Of a DNA stretch of 41,684 nt, positions 30,987 to 38,167 are shown piece by piece. Positions within the stretch are counted from its first letter, which is position 1; every line of letters begins with the position of its first letter. This DNA is from an uncultured Collinsella sp. (lineage in GTDB: Bacteria > Actinomycetota > Coriobacteriia > Coriobacteriales > Coriobacteriaceae), in NCBI GenBank assembly GCA_900549455.1, contig UROM01000002.1, forward strand, positions 1 to 41,684. Reading direction: 5' to 3'. The translations under genes were made by a program, and so were the position numbers. A model generated the notes under the pieces. That model made no database searches. It saw nothing but the letters and a program-made list of their open reading frames with translations, and was not told where the DNA came from.

Positions 30987-32072
30987 ATGGCGCACGATGT
31001 AGTCCTGATTCCCGGTGACGGTATCGGTCCCGAGATTACGCAGGCCATGCGCCGCGTGGTCGATGCCGCCGGTGTCCAGATCAACTGGAACGTCCAGGAG
31101 GCCGGTGCCGGCGTCATGGACGAGTTTGGCACGCCGCTGCCCCAGCACGTGCTCGATGCGGTCGCCGAGACCAAGGTTGCCATCAAGGGTCCCATCACCA
31201 CGCCGGTCGGCACGGGTTTCCGCAGCGTCAACGTGGCTCTGCGCAAGCATTTTGACCTGTACGCCTGCGTGCGCCCCTGCCTGTCGCAGCCGGGCGACGG
31301 CTCGCGCTTCCGCGACGTCGACCTGGTCATCGTGCGCGAGAACACCGAGGACCTCTACGCCGGGATCGAGTTCGATGAGGGCGCTGCCGAGGTCGAGGAG
31401 CTCTCACAGCTTGTCGAGCGCTCGGGTCAGAAGACCTTCGCCGCCGATTCCGCCATCTCGATCAAGCCCATCTCCATCGCCAAGAGCCGCCGCATTGTGG
31501 AGTACGCCTTTGAGTACGCCCGCCGCTGCGGCCGCAAAAAGGTGACGGCCGTGCACAAGGCCAACATTATGAAGGCGACCGATGGCCTGTTCCTGCGCGT
31601 TGCGCGTGAGGTGGCCGCCAACTATCCCGATATTGAGTTCAACGACAAGATCGTCGACGCCACCTGCATGGGCCTGGTCCAAAACCCCAACGACTTCGAT
31701 GTCTTGGTGCTGCCCAACCTGTACGGTGACATCGTGAGCGACCTGTGCGCCGGCCTGGTAGGTGGCCTGGGTATGGCCCCCGGCTCCAACATCGGTGCCG
31801 ACTGCGCCATCTTCGAGGCAACGCATGGCTCCGCGCCCGATATCGCTGGCCAGGATATCGCTAACCCCACGGCCGAGATCCTCTCTGCTGCGATGATGCT
31901 CGATCACCTGGGCGAGAACGATGCTGCCAATCGCATTCGTGCCGCCGTATCTGCCACGCTCAACGAGGGTGAGCAGGTTACCGGTGACGTGCGTCGTGCC
32001 CAGACCGGCTCCGTTGAGGGTGCTGTGGGCACGCAGGCCTTTGCCGATGCCGTTATCGCGCACCTGGCCTAA
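30987..32072 (+). CDS. NAD-type isocitrate dehydrogenase
   Basis: This 361-residue enzyme belongs to the isocitrate/isopropylmalate dehydrogenase family. It most resembles the NAD-dependent isocitrate dehydrogenases: IPGDGIGPEI at the N terminus, TPVGTGFRSVNVALRKHFDLYACVRP with the substrate Ser and Arg residues, VRENTEDLYAGIE, the catalytic Tyr/Lys region, and ATHGSAPDIAGQDIANP. Isocitrate would be decarboxylated to 2-oxoglutarate, supplying glutamate synthesis. No leuC/leuD genes are nearby, which argues against isopropylmalate dehydrogenase. It follows the HEAT-like gene by 6 bases. Confidence 0.85.
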   Translation: MAHDVVLIPGDGIGPEITQAMRRVVDAAGVQINWNVQEAGAGVMDEFGTPLPQHVLDAVAETKVAIKGPITTPVGTGFRSVNVALRKHFDLYACVRPCLSQPGDGSRFRDVDLVIVRENTEDLYAGIEFDEGAAEVEELSQLVERSGQKTFAADSAISIKPISIAKSRRIVEYAFEYARRCGRKKVTAVHKANIMKATDGLFLRVAREVAANYPDIEFNDKIVDATCMGLVQNPNDFDVLVLPNLYGDIVSDLCAGLVGGLGMAPGSNIGADCAIFEATHGSAPDIAGQDIANPTAEILSAAMMLDHLGENDAANRIRAAVSATLNEGEQVTGDVRRAQTGSVEGAVGTQAFADAVIAHLA

Positions 32073-32131
32073 GGCATGCAGACTGCAAACGCCTAAATAG
32101 TACTTAAGTGTTTGCGTATAACCTGAGAATC

Positions 32132-32163
32132 AATACGCCCGGCGCTCTGTCGGGCGTATTCTA
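32132..32163 (+). terminator. Likely terminator after isocitrate dehydrogenase
   Basis: AATACGCCCG and CGGGCGTATT are perfect inverted copies with a 9-base loop. The following TCTATT is a weak T-tract. Confidence 0.65.
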
Positions 32164-32198
32164 TTGCGGACTATGTTTCCTAACAAGGAGTAACTGAT

Positions 32199-33284
32199 AT
32201 GGGTCTGATTCAAAAGAAGGACGAGAAGGACGAGATCGACGGCATCCAGATCATCGAGCGCGGCGAAGGCCCCGACGGTGACGAGGACGAGAAGATCGAT
32301 CTGGTCGCCGGTACGTCTGCCGAGCACATTGCTGCCGGCACGACCGCCGAGGAGGAGGACGCCCGCCTGGAGGCTCAGATTGCCGCGGATGCCGCTGACG
32401 AGAATCTCATGCCCGAGGAGCAGGATGAGGACAACGACTCCGACGTGGACGACCATGCATCCAAGCACAAGAAGACGATGATTGCCGCCTTTGTGGTTGC
32501 AGTCGTGATCGCTGCGGTGGTTGGCTTCTTTATTGGCAATGGAGGCTTTGGCGGCAAGGGCGTCGGCTCGGCGACCCTCACCGAGGACCAGCTCGATTCG
32601 ACCGTGGCAAGCTACAGCTACAACGGCAAGAAGAGTGACATCACCGCGCGCGAGGCCATCGAGAGCCAGTACAGCCTCGATACCGTCAAGGATGGCGATG
32701 GCAACTACACCGCTCCTTCTGCCGACGTTATCCTGTCCTACGTGCGCAACAAGATCCTGCTGGACGCTGCCGAGGACGAGGGCATCACCGTCTCTTCTAA
32801 GGAAATGAAGAAGTACGCCGAGGATTCCATCGGCACCTCCGACTACAAGACCATGGCCACGCAGTACGGCGTGTCCAAGGACCAGGCCAAGCAGATCGTC
32901 CGTCAGTCCGCGACGCTGCAGAAGCTCTACAAGAAGAAGGTCGGCGACAGCTCCGCAAGCATGCCGACCGCTCCGACCGAGCCTTCTGACGGCAACGAGG
33001 AGACCGCGAGCAAGGATTACGCCGACTACATCATCAACCTTGCCGGTGACGAGTGGGATAGCGAGAAGGGCACCTGGAAGGATGCCGACAGCACCTATGC
33101 CAAGGCCTTTGCCGATGATGCCTTTACGGCCGATAGCGCTACCTACAAGCAGGCCATGACCGCCTATTACACCGCCTACCAGCAGTACTCTTCGCAGGCT
33201 TCGAGCGCCAGCTCCAAGTGGACCGAGTATGCTAACGGCCTCTACGCCAAGGCCAACATCAGCATCTACGGCCTGTTTGCGTAA
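32199..33284 (+). CDS. Membrane-anchored SurA-like extracytoplasmic protein
   Basis: This 361-residue protein has an acidic cytoplasmic N terminus, one transmembrane helix (about 93-113) and a ~245-residue outer domain. The domain has a SurA N-terminal-like pattern: TAREAIES, VILSYVRNKILLDAAEDEGITVSSKEMKKYAEDSIG and YGVSKDQAKQIVRQSATLQKLYKKKV. This suggests a chaperone-like fold for secreted proteins. No peptidyl-prolyl isomerase domain is evident. AAGGAG precedes the ATG. It is monocistronic with a strong terminator. The family assignment is moderate. Confidence 0.75.
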   Translation: MGLIQKKDEKDEIDGIQIIERGEGPDGDEDEKIDLVAGTSAEHIAAGTTAEEEDARLEAQIAADAADENLMPEEQDEDNDSDVDDHASKHKKTMIAAFVVAVVIAAVVGFFIGNGGFGGKGVGSATLTEDQLDSTVASYSYNGKKSDITAREAIESQYSLDTVKDGDGNYTAPSADVILSYVRNKILLDAAEDEGITVSSKEMKKYAEDSIGTSDYKTMATQYGVSKDQAKQIVRQSATLQKLYKKKVGDSSASMPTAPTEPSDGNEETASKDYADYIINLAGDEWDSEKGTWKDADSTYAKAFADDAFTADSATYKQAMTAYYTAYQQYSSQASSASSKWTEYANGLYAKANISIYGLFA

Positions 33285-33325
33285 GGTTTGTCCGACCTTT
33301 CGAGTGCGAAGCTGAAATATCTGAT

Positions 33326-33363
33326 GAAACCCCCTAGAACGGACATCGTTCTAGGGGGTTTTG
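33326..33363 (+). terminator. Intrinsic terminator of the SurA-like gene
   Basis: AAACCCCCTAGAACG pairs with CGTTCTAGGGGGTTT around GACAT and ends in TTTT. Confidence 0.92.
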
Positions 33364-33455
33364 CGTTGTAGAGCCATCTGTTGAGATTGGAAAGGTAGAT
33401 TGTGTGATCGCACAAGCGCTCCATCGCGTTTCCCTAATTCATCTGGGAAAACAAC

Positions 33456-33469
33456 TGCAAACGATTGCA
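33456..33469. promoter_or_regulatory. Candidate cre/LacI-family operator TGCAAACGATTGCA
   Basis: This 14-mer is a near-perfect palindrome with a central CG. It fits the catabolite-response consensus TGNAANCGNWNNCW. It lies about 470 bases upstream of the PTS operon. A second similar site (33655-33668, TGAAACCGTTTCGA on the minus strand) differs from the consensus at one position. Confidence 0.45.
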
Positions 33470-33475
33470 AGTAAC

Positions 33476-33505
33476 CGGTGAACGGTCGAAAACTACCGTT
33501 CACCG
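33476..33505. repeat. Palindrome upstream of the PTS operon, copy 1
   Basis: Perfect 11-bp arms CGGTGAACGGT (33476-33486) and ACCGTTCACCG (33495-33505) enclose 8 bases. The left half plus CGA recurs with one change at 33695-33708 (CGGTAAACGGTCGA). Confidence 0.6.
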
Positions 33506-33652
33506 ATAATCTCAAAACTGGGATCTAACTGGTATTAAGTCAAAAAGACCAATTCACAAATCTTCACAATGACCTGCAATTTTTCTACACGCTATTTTTA
33601 GCCGCCCTGCGTTGTTTAGACACAGGAAAAGATCCGATTTTTTGCCAAAGCA

Positions 33653-33670
33653 TTTCGAAACGGTTTCAAA
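33653..33670. promoter_or_regulatory. Second LacI/cre-like palindrome
   Basis: TTTCGAAACGGTTTCAAA is an imperfect palindrome with a central CG and shares the GAAACSGTTTC layout of LacI-family operators. Its inner 14-mer differs at one position from the cre consensus. Confidence 0.4.
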
Positions 33671-33694
33671 ACCGCAGGTAGAAGTGTTAACGAG

Positions 33695-33743
33695 CGGTAA
33701 ACGGTCGATTTATCACCGTGAGCGGTGCAAAAACGTTTTACCG
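33695..33743. repeat. Palindrome upstream of the PTS operon, copy 2
   Basis: CGGTAAACGGTCGA repeats the left half of the palindrome at 33476 (13 of 14 bases). An ACCGTGAGCGG segment and a CGGT...ACCG pair follow (33723-33743). These look like degenerate copies of the same motif, possibly sites for one regulator. Confidence 0.45.
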
Positions 33744-33800
33744 TATGAATCAACGAAAGCGACCTCTTCTGTGGTGATATAGTGGCAACAACACGTCACG

Positions 33801-33812
33801 TGGTTACTACCA
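33801..33812. promoter_or_regulatory. GntR (DasR/NagR-type) operator TGGTTACTACCA, PTS promoter
   Basis: TGGT-TACT-ACCA is identical to the site at 38094-38105 and has the layout of the DasR element (TGGT-N4-ACCA) known for GntR/UTRA regulators of amino-sugar genes. A possible -10 (TATAGT, 33778-33783) lies just upstream, so a bound repressor would block initiation or elongation. Confidence 0.6.
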
Positions 33813-33929
33813 ATTGAGAAACCACTGGTCTTTAAAGAACGCTTTCCAAGAAGCTTTAAGGGCGATCGCCCGCTGGCTTCCGAAAATCATCGGACTCAGA
33901 TCGTACACACCTTCGGAAGGGAAATTTGA

Positions 33930-34373
33930 ATGGTTGGCTTTATTCTTACCGGTCATGGACAGTTCGCACCCGGCCTTGCAAGCGCTATCGCTATGGTTGC
34001 CGGCGACCAGCCCGCTTTTACCGTCGTTCCTTTCGAGGGCGACCAGGCTGCTTCCTACGGTGAGGATCTCCGCGCCGCTATTACCGCCATGCGCGAGGAG
34101 TGCGATGGCGTGCTCGTCTTTACCGACCTGCTTGGCGGCACCCCGTTCAACCAGTCGATGATGATTGCCCAGGATGTCGACAACGTCGAGGTTCTGACTG
34201 GCACTAACCTCCCCATGGTTATTGAGCTTCTGTTCCTCCGCGGCAATGCCACGCTCGCCGAGCTTGGCGAGCAGGCCGTGACCGTTGGCCAGACGGGCAT
34301 CACCGCCCAGACGGTCGCATCCGTTGCCGGCTCCGAGGAAGAGGATATCTTCGGCGACGAGGACGGCATCTAA
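33930..34373 (+). CDS. PTS system mannose/GalNAc-family IIA component
   Basis: This 147-residue cytoplasmic protein accepts phosphate from HPr on a histidine near the N terminus (FILTGHGQFA, His9) and passes it to IIB. It has the EIIA-Man fold signatures, TDLLGGTPFNQS and the central TGTNLPMVIE. The C-terminal ~15 residues are acidic (SEEEDIFGDEDGI). It is the first gene of the PTS operon; its stop codon shares one base with the start of the YajC-like gene. Sequence of the partner IIB points to an N-acetylgalactosamine-type system. Confidence 0.92.
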   Translation: MVGFILTGHGQFAPGLASAIAMVAGDQPAFTVVPFEGDQAASYGEDLRAAITAMREECDGVLVFTDLLGGTPFNQSMMIAQDVDNVEVLTGTNLPMVIELLFLRGNATLAELGEQAVTVGQTGITAQTVASVAGSEEEDIFGDEDGI

Positions 34374-34654
34374 TGGCCGATTTCGGAGCCAACGTCCTGA
34401 GCTCCTCGGTCGCCCTTTTAGGCCTGCTTGTCATCATGGGCTTGATTTACACCATCTGGTCGCAAATCAACATGAAGAAGAAGCAGAAGTACTTCAAGGA
34501 GCTGCACACCGAGCTCAAGCCGGGTCAGGAGGTTCTTTTCGCCGGCGGTATCTACGGAACCGTCAAAGGCATCGAAGGCGAGAAGGTCCAGATCAAAGTC
34601 CGATCCGGAGCCGTCGTAGATGTTTCGCGTTACGCGATTCAAGAGATCAAGTAA
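34373..34654 (+). CDS. YajC-like membrane protein within the PTS operon
   Basis: This 93-residue protein has one N-terminal membrane helix (about 8-29) followed by the YajC signature: MKKKQKYFKELHTELKPGQEVLFAGGIYGTV and VQIKVRSGAVVDVSRYAIQ. YajC is normally an auxiliary subunit of the Sec translocon. Here its start overlaps the IIA stop codon by one base and it is followed by IIB. Such PTS-linked YajC paralogs also occur in mannose-family PTS operons of other Gram-positive bacteria. The role may be in membrane insertion of IIC/IID or as a PTS accessory. This is inference. Confidence 0.85.
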   Translation: MADFGANVLSSSVALLGLLVIMGLIYTIWSQINMKKKQKYFKELHTELKPGQEVLFAGGIYGTVKGIEGEKVQIKVRSGAVVDVSRYAIQEIK

Positions 34655-34690
34655 CTGTCGTCAGCAAATATCGAAAGGAAGCTGATCAAC

Positions 34691-35173
34691 ATGGCAGAAC
34701 CCAACATTCTTCTTACCCGCATCGATAACCGACTGGTTCATGGTCAGGTTGCCACCCAGTGGAACTCCACTCTGGGCTCCAACCTCATCCTCGTCGCCAA
34801 CGACGACGTGGCGTCCAACACCATGCGCCAGAACCTCATGAAGATGGCCGCTCCCGCCGGCGTCGCTACGCGTTTCTTCTCCCTGCAGAAGACCATCGAC
34901 GTCATTGGCAAGGCGAGCCCGCGCCAGAAGATCTTCATCGTGGCCGAAACACCGGAAGACGTGCTTACGCTCGTCAAGGGCGGTGTGCCTATAAAGAAGG
35001 TAAACATCGGCAACATGCACATGTCGGAAGGAAAGCGCCAAGTCGCCACCTCCGTCGCAGTTAACGACGAGGATGTCGCTGCGTTTAAAGAGCTGCAGGA
35101 ATTGGGGGTGGAGTTGGAGATCAGGCGCGTTCCGAGCACGCCTGTTGAGGACACGAGCAAGCTCTTCTCGTAA
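34691..35173 (+). CDS. PTS system IIB component, N-acetylgalactosamine type (AgaB/AgaV-like)
   Basis: This 160-residue protein carries phosphate on His17 within ILLTRIDNRLVHGQV and delivers it to the sugar as it passes through IIC/IID. It closely resembles the AgaV/AgaB proteins of E. coli as I recall them: WNSTLGSNLILVANDDVA, RFFSLQKTIDVIGKASPRQKIFIV and VNIGNMHMSEGKRQV. That similarity favours GalNAc or galactosamine over mannose. AAAGGAAG precedes the ATG. The next gene follows after about 90 bases. Confidence 0.9.
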   Translation: MAEPNILLTRIDNRLVHGQVATQWNSTLGSNLILVANDDVASNTMRQNLMKMAAPAGVATRFFSLQKTIDVIGKASPRQKIFIVAETPEDVLTLVKGGVPIKKVNIGNMHMSEGKRQVATSVAVNDEDVAAFKELQELGVELEIRRVPSTPVEDTSKLFS

Positions 35174-35263
35174 TCCTCGTGATCCACGTTGTCAGGAGTG
35201 AAACCCTGACGTTCTGTACGTGATATCCAAAGTGCGTACATACATTTTGAAAGGAGGAGCAAG

Positions 35264-36064
35264 ATGGAATACTCGATCATCCAGATCGCTCTGGTCTTCG
35301 TTGTTACGTTCATCGCGGCAATCGACCAGTTTGACTTCCTCGAGTCTCTCTATCAGCCCATCGTCACCGGCGCCGTCATCGGTCTTATCCTTGGCGACCT
35401 CAACACCGGTCTTCTCGTGGGTGGTACCTATCAGCTCATGACGATCGGCAACATGCCGATCGGAGGCGCTCAGCCGCCTAACGCCGTCATCGGCGGCATC
35501 ATGGCAGCCATTCTCGCTATCGCCACGGGCCTCGAGCCCAACGCGGCAGTCGGCCTTGCCATTCCGTTCGCTCTGCTTGGCCAGCTTGGCGTTACCCTGG
35601 TCTTCACGCTTATGTCCCCGCTTATGTCCACGGCCGATAACATGGCTCACAACGCGGACACCAAGGGCATCGAGCGCCTGAACTACTTCGCCATGGCTCT
35701 GCTCGGCCTGATCTTCGCTGTCGTCGTCACCCTGTTCTTCATCGCTGGCGCTACCATCGGTCAGACCATCGCTTCTGCCATCCCGACTTGGCTGCAGACC
35801 GGTCTGTCCGCTGCAGGCGGCATGATGCGCTTCGTCGGCTTCGCCGTCCTGCTCAAGGTTATGATGAACCGCGATATGTGGGGCTTCTTCCTCATGGGCT
35901 TCGGCCTCGCGCTCATCACCGTTGCCAACGATTCGCTGGCAACCCCTGCTCTGCTCATCCTCGCTCTCATCGGCTTCGGCATCGCTTTCTGGGACTTCCA
36001 GCAGCAGACCGAGCTGAAGGGTGCAGCTGTTTCTGACGGAGGTGACTTCGAAGATGGCATCTAA
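35264..36064 (+). CDS. PTS system IIC component, mannose/sorbose/GalNAc family
   Basis: This 266-residue membrane permease carries the sugar channel together with IID. It has about eight hydrophobic segments and the family signatures AAIDQFDFLESLYQPIVTG, GLILGDLNTGLLVGGTYQLM and NMPIGGAQPPNAVIGG. The C terminus (KGAAVSDGGDFEDGI) overlaps the start of IID by 11 bases, so the two are coupled. AAGGAGG precedes the ATG. Confidence 0.93.
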   Translation: MEYSIIQIALVFVVTFIAAIDQFDFLESLYQPIVTGAVIGLILGDLNTGLLVGGTYQLMTIGNMPIGGAQPPNAVIGGIMAAILAIATGLEPNAAVGLAIPFALLGQLGVTLVFTLMSPLMSTADNMAHNADTKGIERLNYFAMALLGLIFAVVVTLFFIAGATIGQTIASAIPTWLQTGLSAAGGMMRFVGFAVLLKVMMNRDMWGFFLMGFGLALITVANDSLATPALLILALIGFGIAFWDFQQQTELKGAAVSDGGDFEDGI

Positions 36065-37136
36065 TGAGTATGTGATCCCGGAGCACTACGAGGATCTCAC
36101 TCCTGCTCCGCAGCTCGACCAGAAGACCCTCAACAAGATGGCTTGGCGCTCCTGCTTCCTGCAGGCATCGTTCAACTACGAGCGCATGCAGGCCGCTGGC
36201 TGGCTCTACTCCATCATCCCCGGTCTGGAGAAGATCCACACCAACAAGAACGACCTCGCGGCTTCCATGAGCCACAACCTGGAGTTCTTCAACACCCACC
36301 CGTTCCTCGTCACCTTTGTTATGGGCATCGTGCTTTCGCTCGAGCAGAACAAGGTTGACATCCCCACGATCCGCGCCGTCCGCGTCGCCGCAATGGGCCC
36401 GCTCGGTGGTATCGGTGACGCCCTGTTCTGGCTGACGCTCGTGCCTATCACGGCCGGCATCACCTCCAACATGGCCATCAACGGCAACGCCGCTGCGCCG
36501 ATCATCTTCCTGGTGATCTTCAACGCCGTCCAGTTCGCTCTGCGCTTCTGGCTCATGAACTGGTCCTACAAGCTTGGCACCAGCGCTATTGACGCTCTGA
36601 CCGCCAACATGCAGGCCTTCACGCGTGCCGCTTCCATCATGGGCGTCTTCGTCGTCGGTTGCCTGGTCGTCACCATGGGTGGCACCCAGATCAACCTCCA
36701 GATCCCCAACGGCACCACCCGTGGCCTTGCCCCTACTACTGTGATCGTCTCCGAGAAGGAGGCCGAGAACTTCACCGGTATGGAGGGCATCGATACCGAG
36801 ACCGCTGAGGCCGGTACCATCGCCATGACCGATGAGGACGGCAACGCCCTCACCGCCACCGATGCAGACGGCAACGAGGTCAAGTGCGGCGTCGCCGATC
36901 TGGGCAACGGCATGGAGTCCGTGACCTACGCTACTGTCACCGAGGATCCGGTCAACTTCTCTGTTGCCGACACCCTCAACACCATCGTCCCGAAGCTCGT
37001 CCCGCTTATGCTTACGCTGCTGCTTTACTACATGTTCGCTAAGCACAGCTGGACCCCGACCAAGGGCATTCTCCTGCTCTTCGTCCTTGGCATCCTGGGC
37101 GCTGGCCCGCTTGGTCTCTGGCCGAGCATCTGGTAA
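36054..37136 (+). CDS. PTS system IID component with an extended insert
   Basis: This 360-residue IID forms the sugar-transporting membrane complex with IIC. The N-terminal cytoplasmic part reads WRSCFLQASFNYERMQAAGW, followed by LEFFNTHPFLVTFVMGIVLSLEQ and MGPLGGIGDALFW, all typical. The start at 36054 has GGAGGTG about 10 bases upstream. Residues ~219-298 form an acidic, glycine-rich insert (TDEDGNALTATDADGNEVKC) that lengthens the protein beyond the usual ~280 residues. It lies between membrane segments. The final helix pair (LVPLMLTLLLYYM, GILLLFVLGILGAGPLG) is normal. Confidence 0.92.
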   Translation: MASNEYVIPEHYEDLTPAPQLDQKTLNKMAWRSCFLQASFNYERMQAAGWLYSIIPGLEKIHTNKNDLAASMSHNLEFFNTHPFLVTFVMGIVLSLEQNKVDIPTIRAVRVAAMGPLGGIGDALFWLTLVPITAGITSNMAINGNAAAPIIFLVIFNAVQFALRFWLMNWSYKLGTSAIDALTANMQAFTRAASIMGVFVVGCLVVTMGGTQINLQIPNGTTRGLAPTTVIVSEKEAENFTGMEGIDTETAEAGTIAMTDEDGNALTATDADGNEVKCGVADLGNGMESVTYATVTEDPVNFSVADTLNTIVPKLVPLMLTLLLYYMFAKHSWTPTKGILLLFVLGILGAGPLGLWPSIW

Positions 37137-37202
37137 GGCTCTAGCTTGAGGGGTGTGTCCCTACGCGGCTCACACCCCGACCCCTTAAGCCATGTGTATG
37201 TT

Positions 37203-37239
37203 AAAAGCCGCGTGCTCGAAAGAGCGCGCGGCTTTTGTT
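37203..37239 (+). terminator. Intrinsic terminator of the PTS operon
   Basis: AAAAGCCGCGTGCTC pairs with GAGCGCGCGGCTTTT around GAAA, followed by GTTTTC. A second perfect hairpin (GGGGTGTG / CACACCCC) sits upstream at 37150-37178. Confidence 0.88.
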
Positions 37240-37321
37240 TTCTTGATGATTCGGGTGTGGCAGACAGATAATGCTAAACACCCTAGGTAGTTAGCCGAAT
37301 TCGAGCAAAAGGGAGGATAGG

Positions 37322-38053
37322 ATGGCGATCGGAGCGCGTAAGCAACCGCTGTACGATCAGCTGGTCGATATTCTGACCGAAAAGATCGACCATGAATATC
37401 GCGCCGGTGACATGATTCCTTCCGAGCGCGAACTTTCGGAGCGCTATGGTCTCTCGCGTACTACGGTACGCCTGGCTCTGCAGGAACTGGAGCGTTTAGG
37501 ACTGGTGGTTCGGCAGCACGGTCGCGGTACCTTTGTGACCGACCGTTCGGCAAAGGCAACCAATCTTATGCAGTCCTACAGCTTTACCGAGCAGATGCGC
37601 GCGATGGGTCGCGACCCCGAGACCACGATTCTCGAGTTTTGCGAGATGGAGGCCGATAAAAATCTGGCCGAGCATATGGGATTGCGTATCGGTGATCGCA
37701 TTTTTAAGCTTAAGCGCCTTCGTTCTGCCGACAACATGCCCATGATGGTCGAACGCAGCTATCTACCAGTTCGTCAATTTCTGTCCCTAAAGCGACCGCT
37801 GCTGGAGCGTAAGCCGCTTTACGATGTGATTGAGCAAGACTTTCAGCAAAAGATACGCGTGGCCGAAGAGGAGTTCTATGCGAGCATAGCCCGTCCCACC
37901 GATGCCCACCTTTTGGGAATTGTCGAGGGCTCGCCTGTGCTCGATTTGGTCAGGACTACGTATAACGAGTCAAACGAGGTTGTGGAGTACACACTCTCGG
38001 TTGCTCGTGCCGATCAGTTTAAATACAAGGTTTACCACCAGCGTAGCGACTAG
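37322..38053 (+). CDS. GntR/UTRA regulator, likely repressor of the amino-sugar locus
   Basis: This 243-residue protein has an N-terminal winged helix (about 8-75; MIPSERELSERYGLSRTTVRLALQELERLGLV) and a C-terminal UTRA domain (about 95-235; IFKLKRLRSADNMPMMVERSYLP). It belongs to the same HutC/DasR/NagR subfamily as regulators that bind phosphorylated amino sugars. It lies between the PTS operon and agaS, and the shared operator TGGTTACTACCA precedes both target units. No exact copy of that site precedes its own gene, which carries GGGAGG before the start. Confidence 0.92.
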   Translation: MAIGARKQPLYDQLVDILTEKIDHEYRAGDMIPSERELSERYGLSRTTVRLALQELERLGLVVRQHGRGTFVTDRSAKATNLMQSYSFTEQMRAMGRDPETTILEFCEMEADKNLAEHMGLRIGDRIFKLKRLRSADNMPMMVERSYLPVRQFLSLKRPLLERKPLYDVIEQDFQQKIRVAEEEFYASIARPTDAHLLGIVEGSPVLDLVRTTYNESNEVVEYTLSVARADQFKYKVYHQRSD

Positions 38054-38093
38054 TGTTCGCATCGTATCCATATGATGATTCTTTGCATTTAAC

Positions 38094-38105
38094 TGGTTAC
38101 TACCA
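38094..38105. promoter_or_regulatory. GntR (DasR/NagR-type) operator TGGTTACTACCA, agaS promoter
   Basis: This is identical to the site before the PTS operon. A possible -10 (TATAAT, 38123-38128) lies 17 bases after the operator, so the operator covers the -35 region and would block RNA polymerase. The next bases (GATAACCAACTG) may hold a second half-site. Confidence 0.65.
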
Positions 38106-38167
38106 GATAACCAACTGAAGTGTATAATTGCACGTCAGAGGATTACTTCTAGAGAGAGGTATTAGAA

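Noticed and set aside
33814..34161. 115-codon open frame before the PTS IIA gene
   Set aside because: It overlaps IIA in another frame, has no ribosome-binding site, and IIA has its own clear start and conserved sequence.
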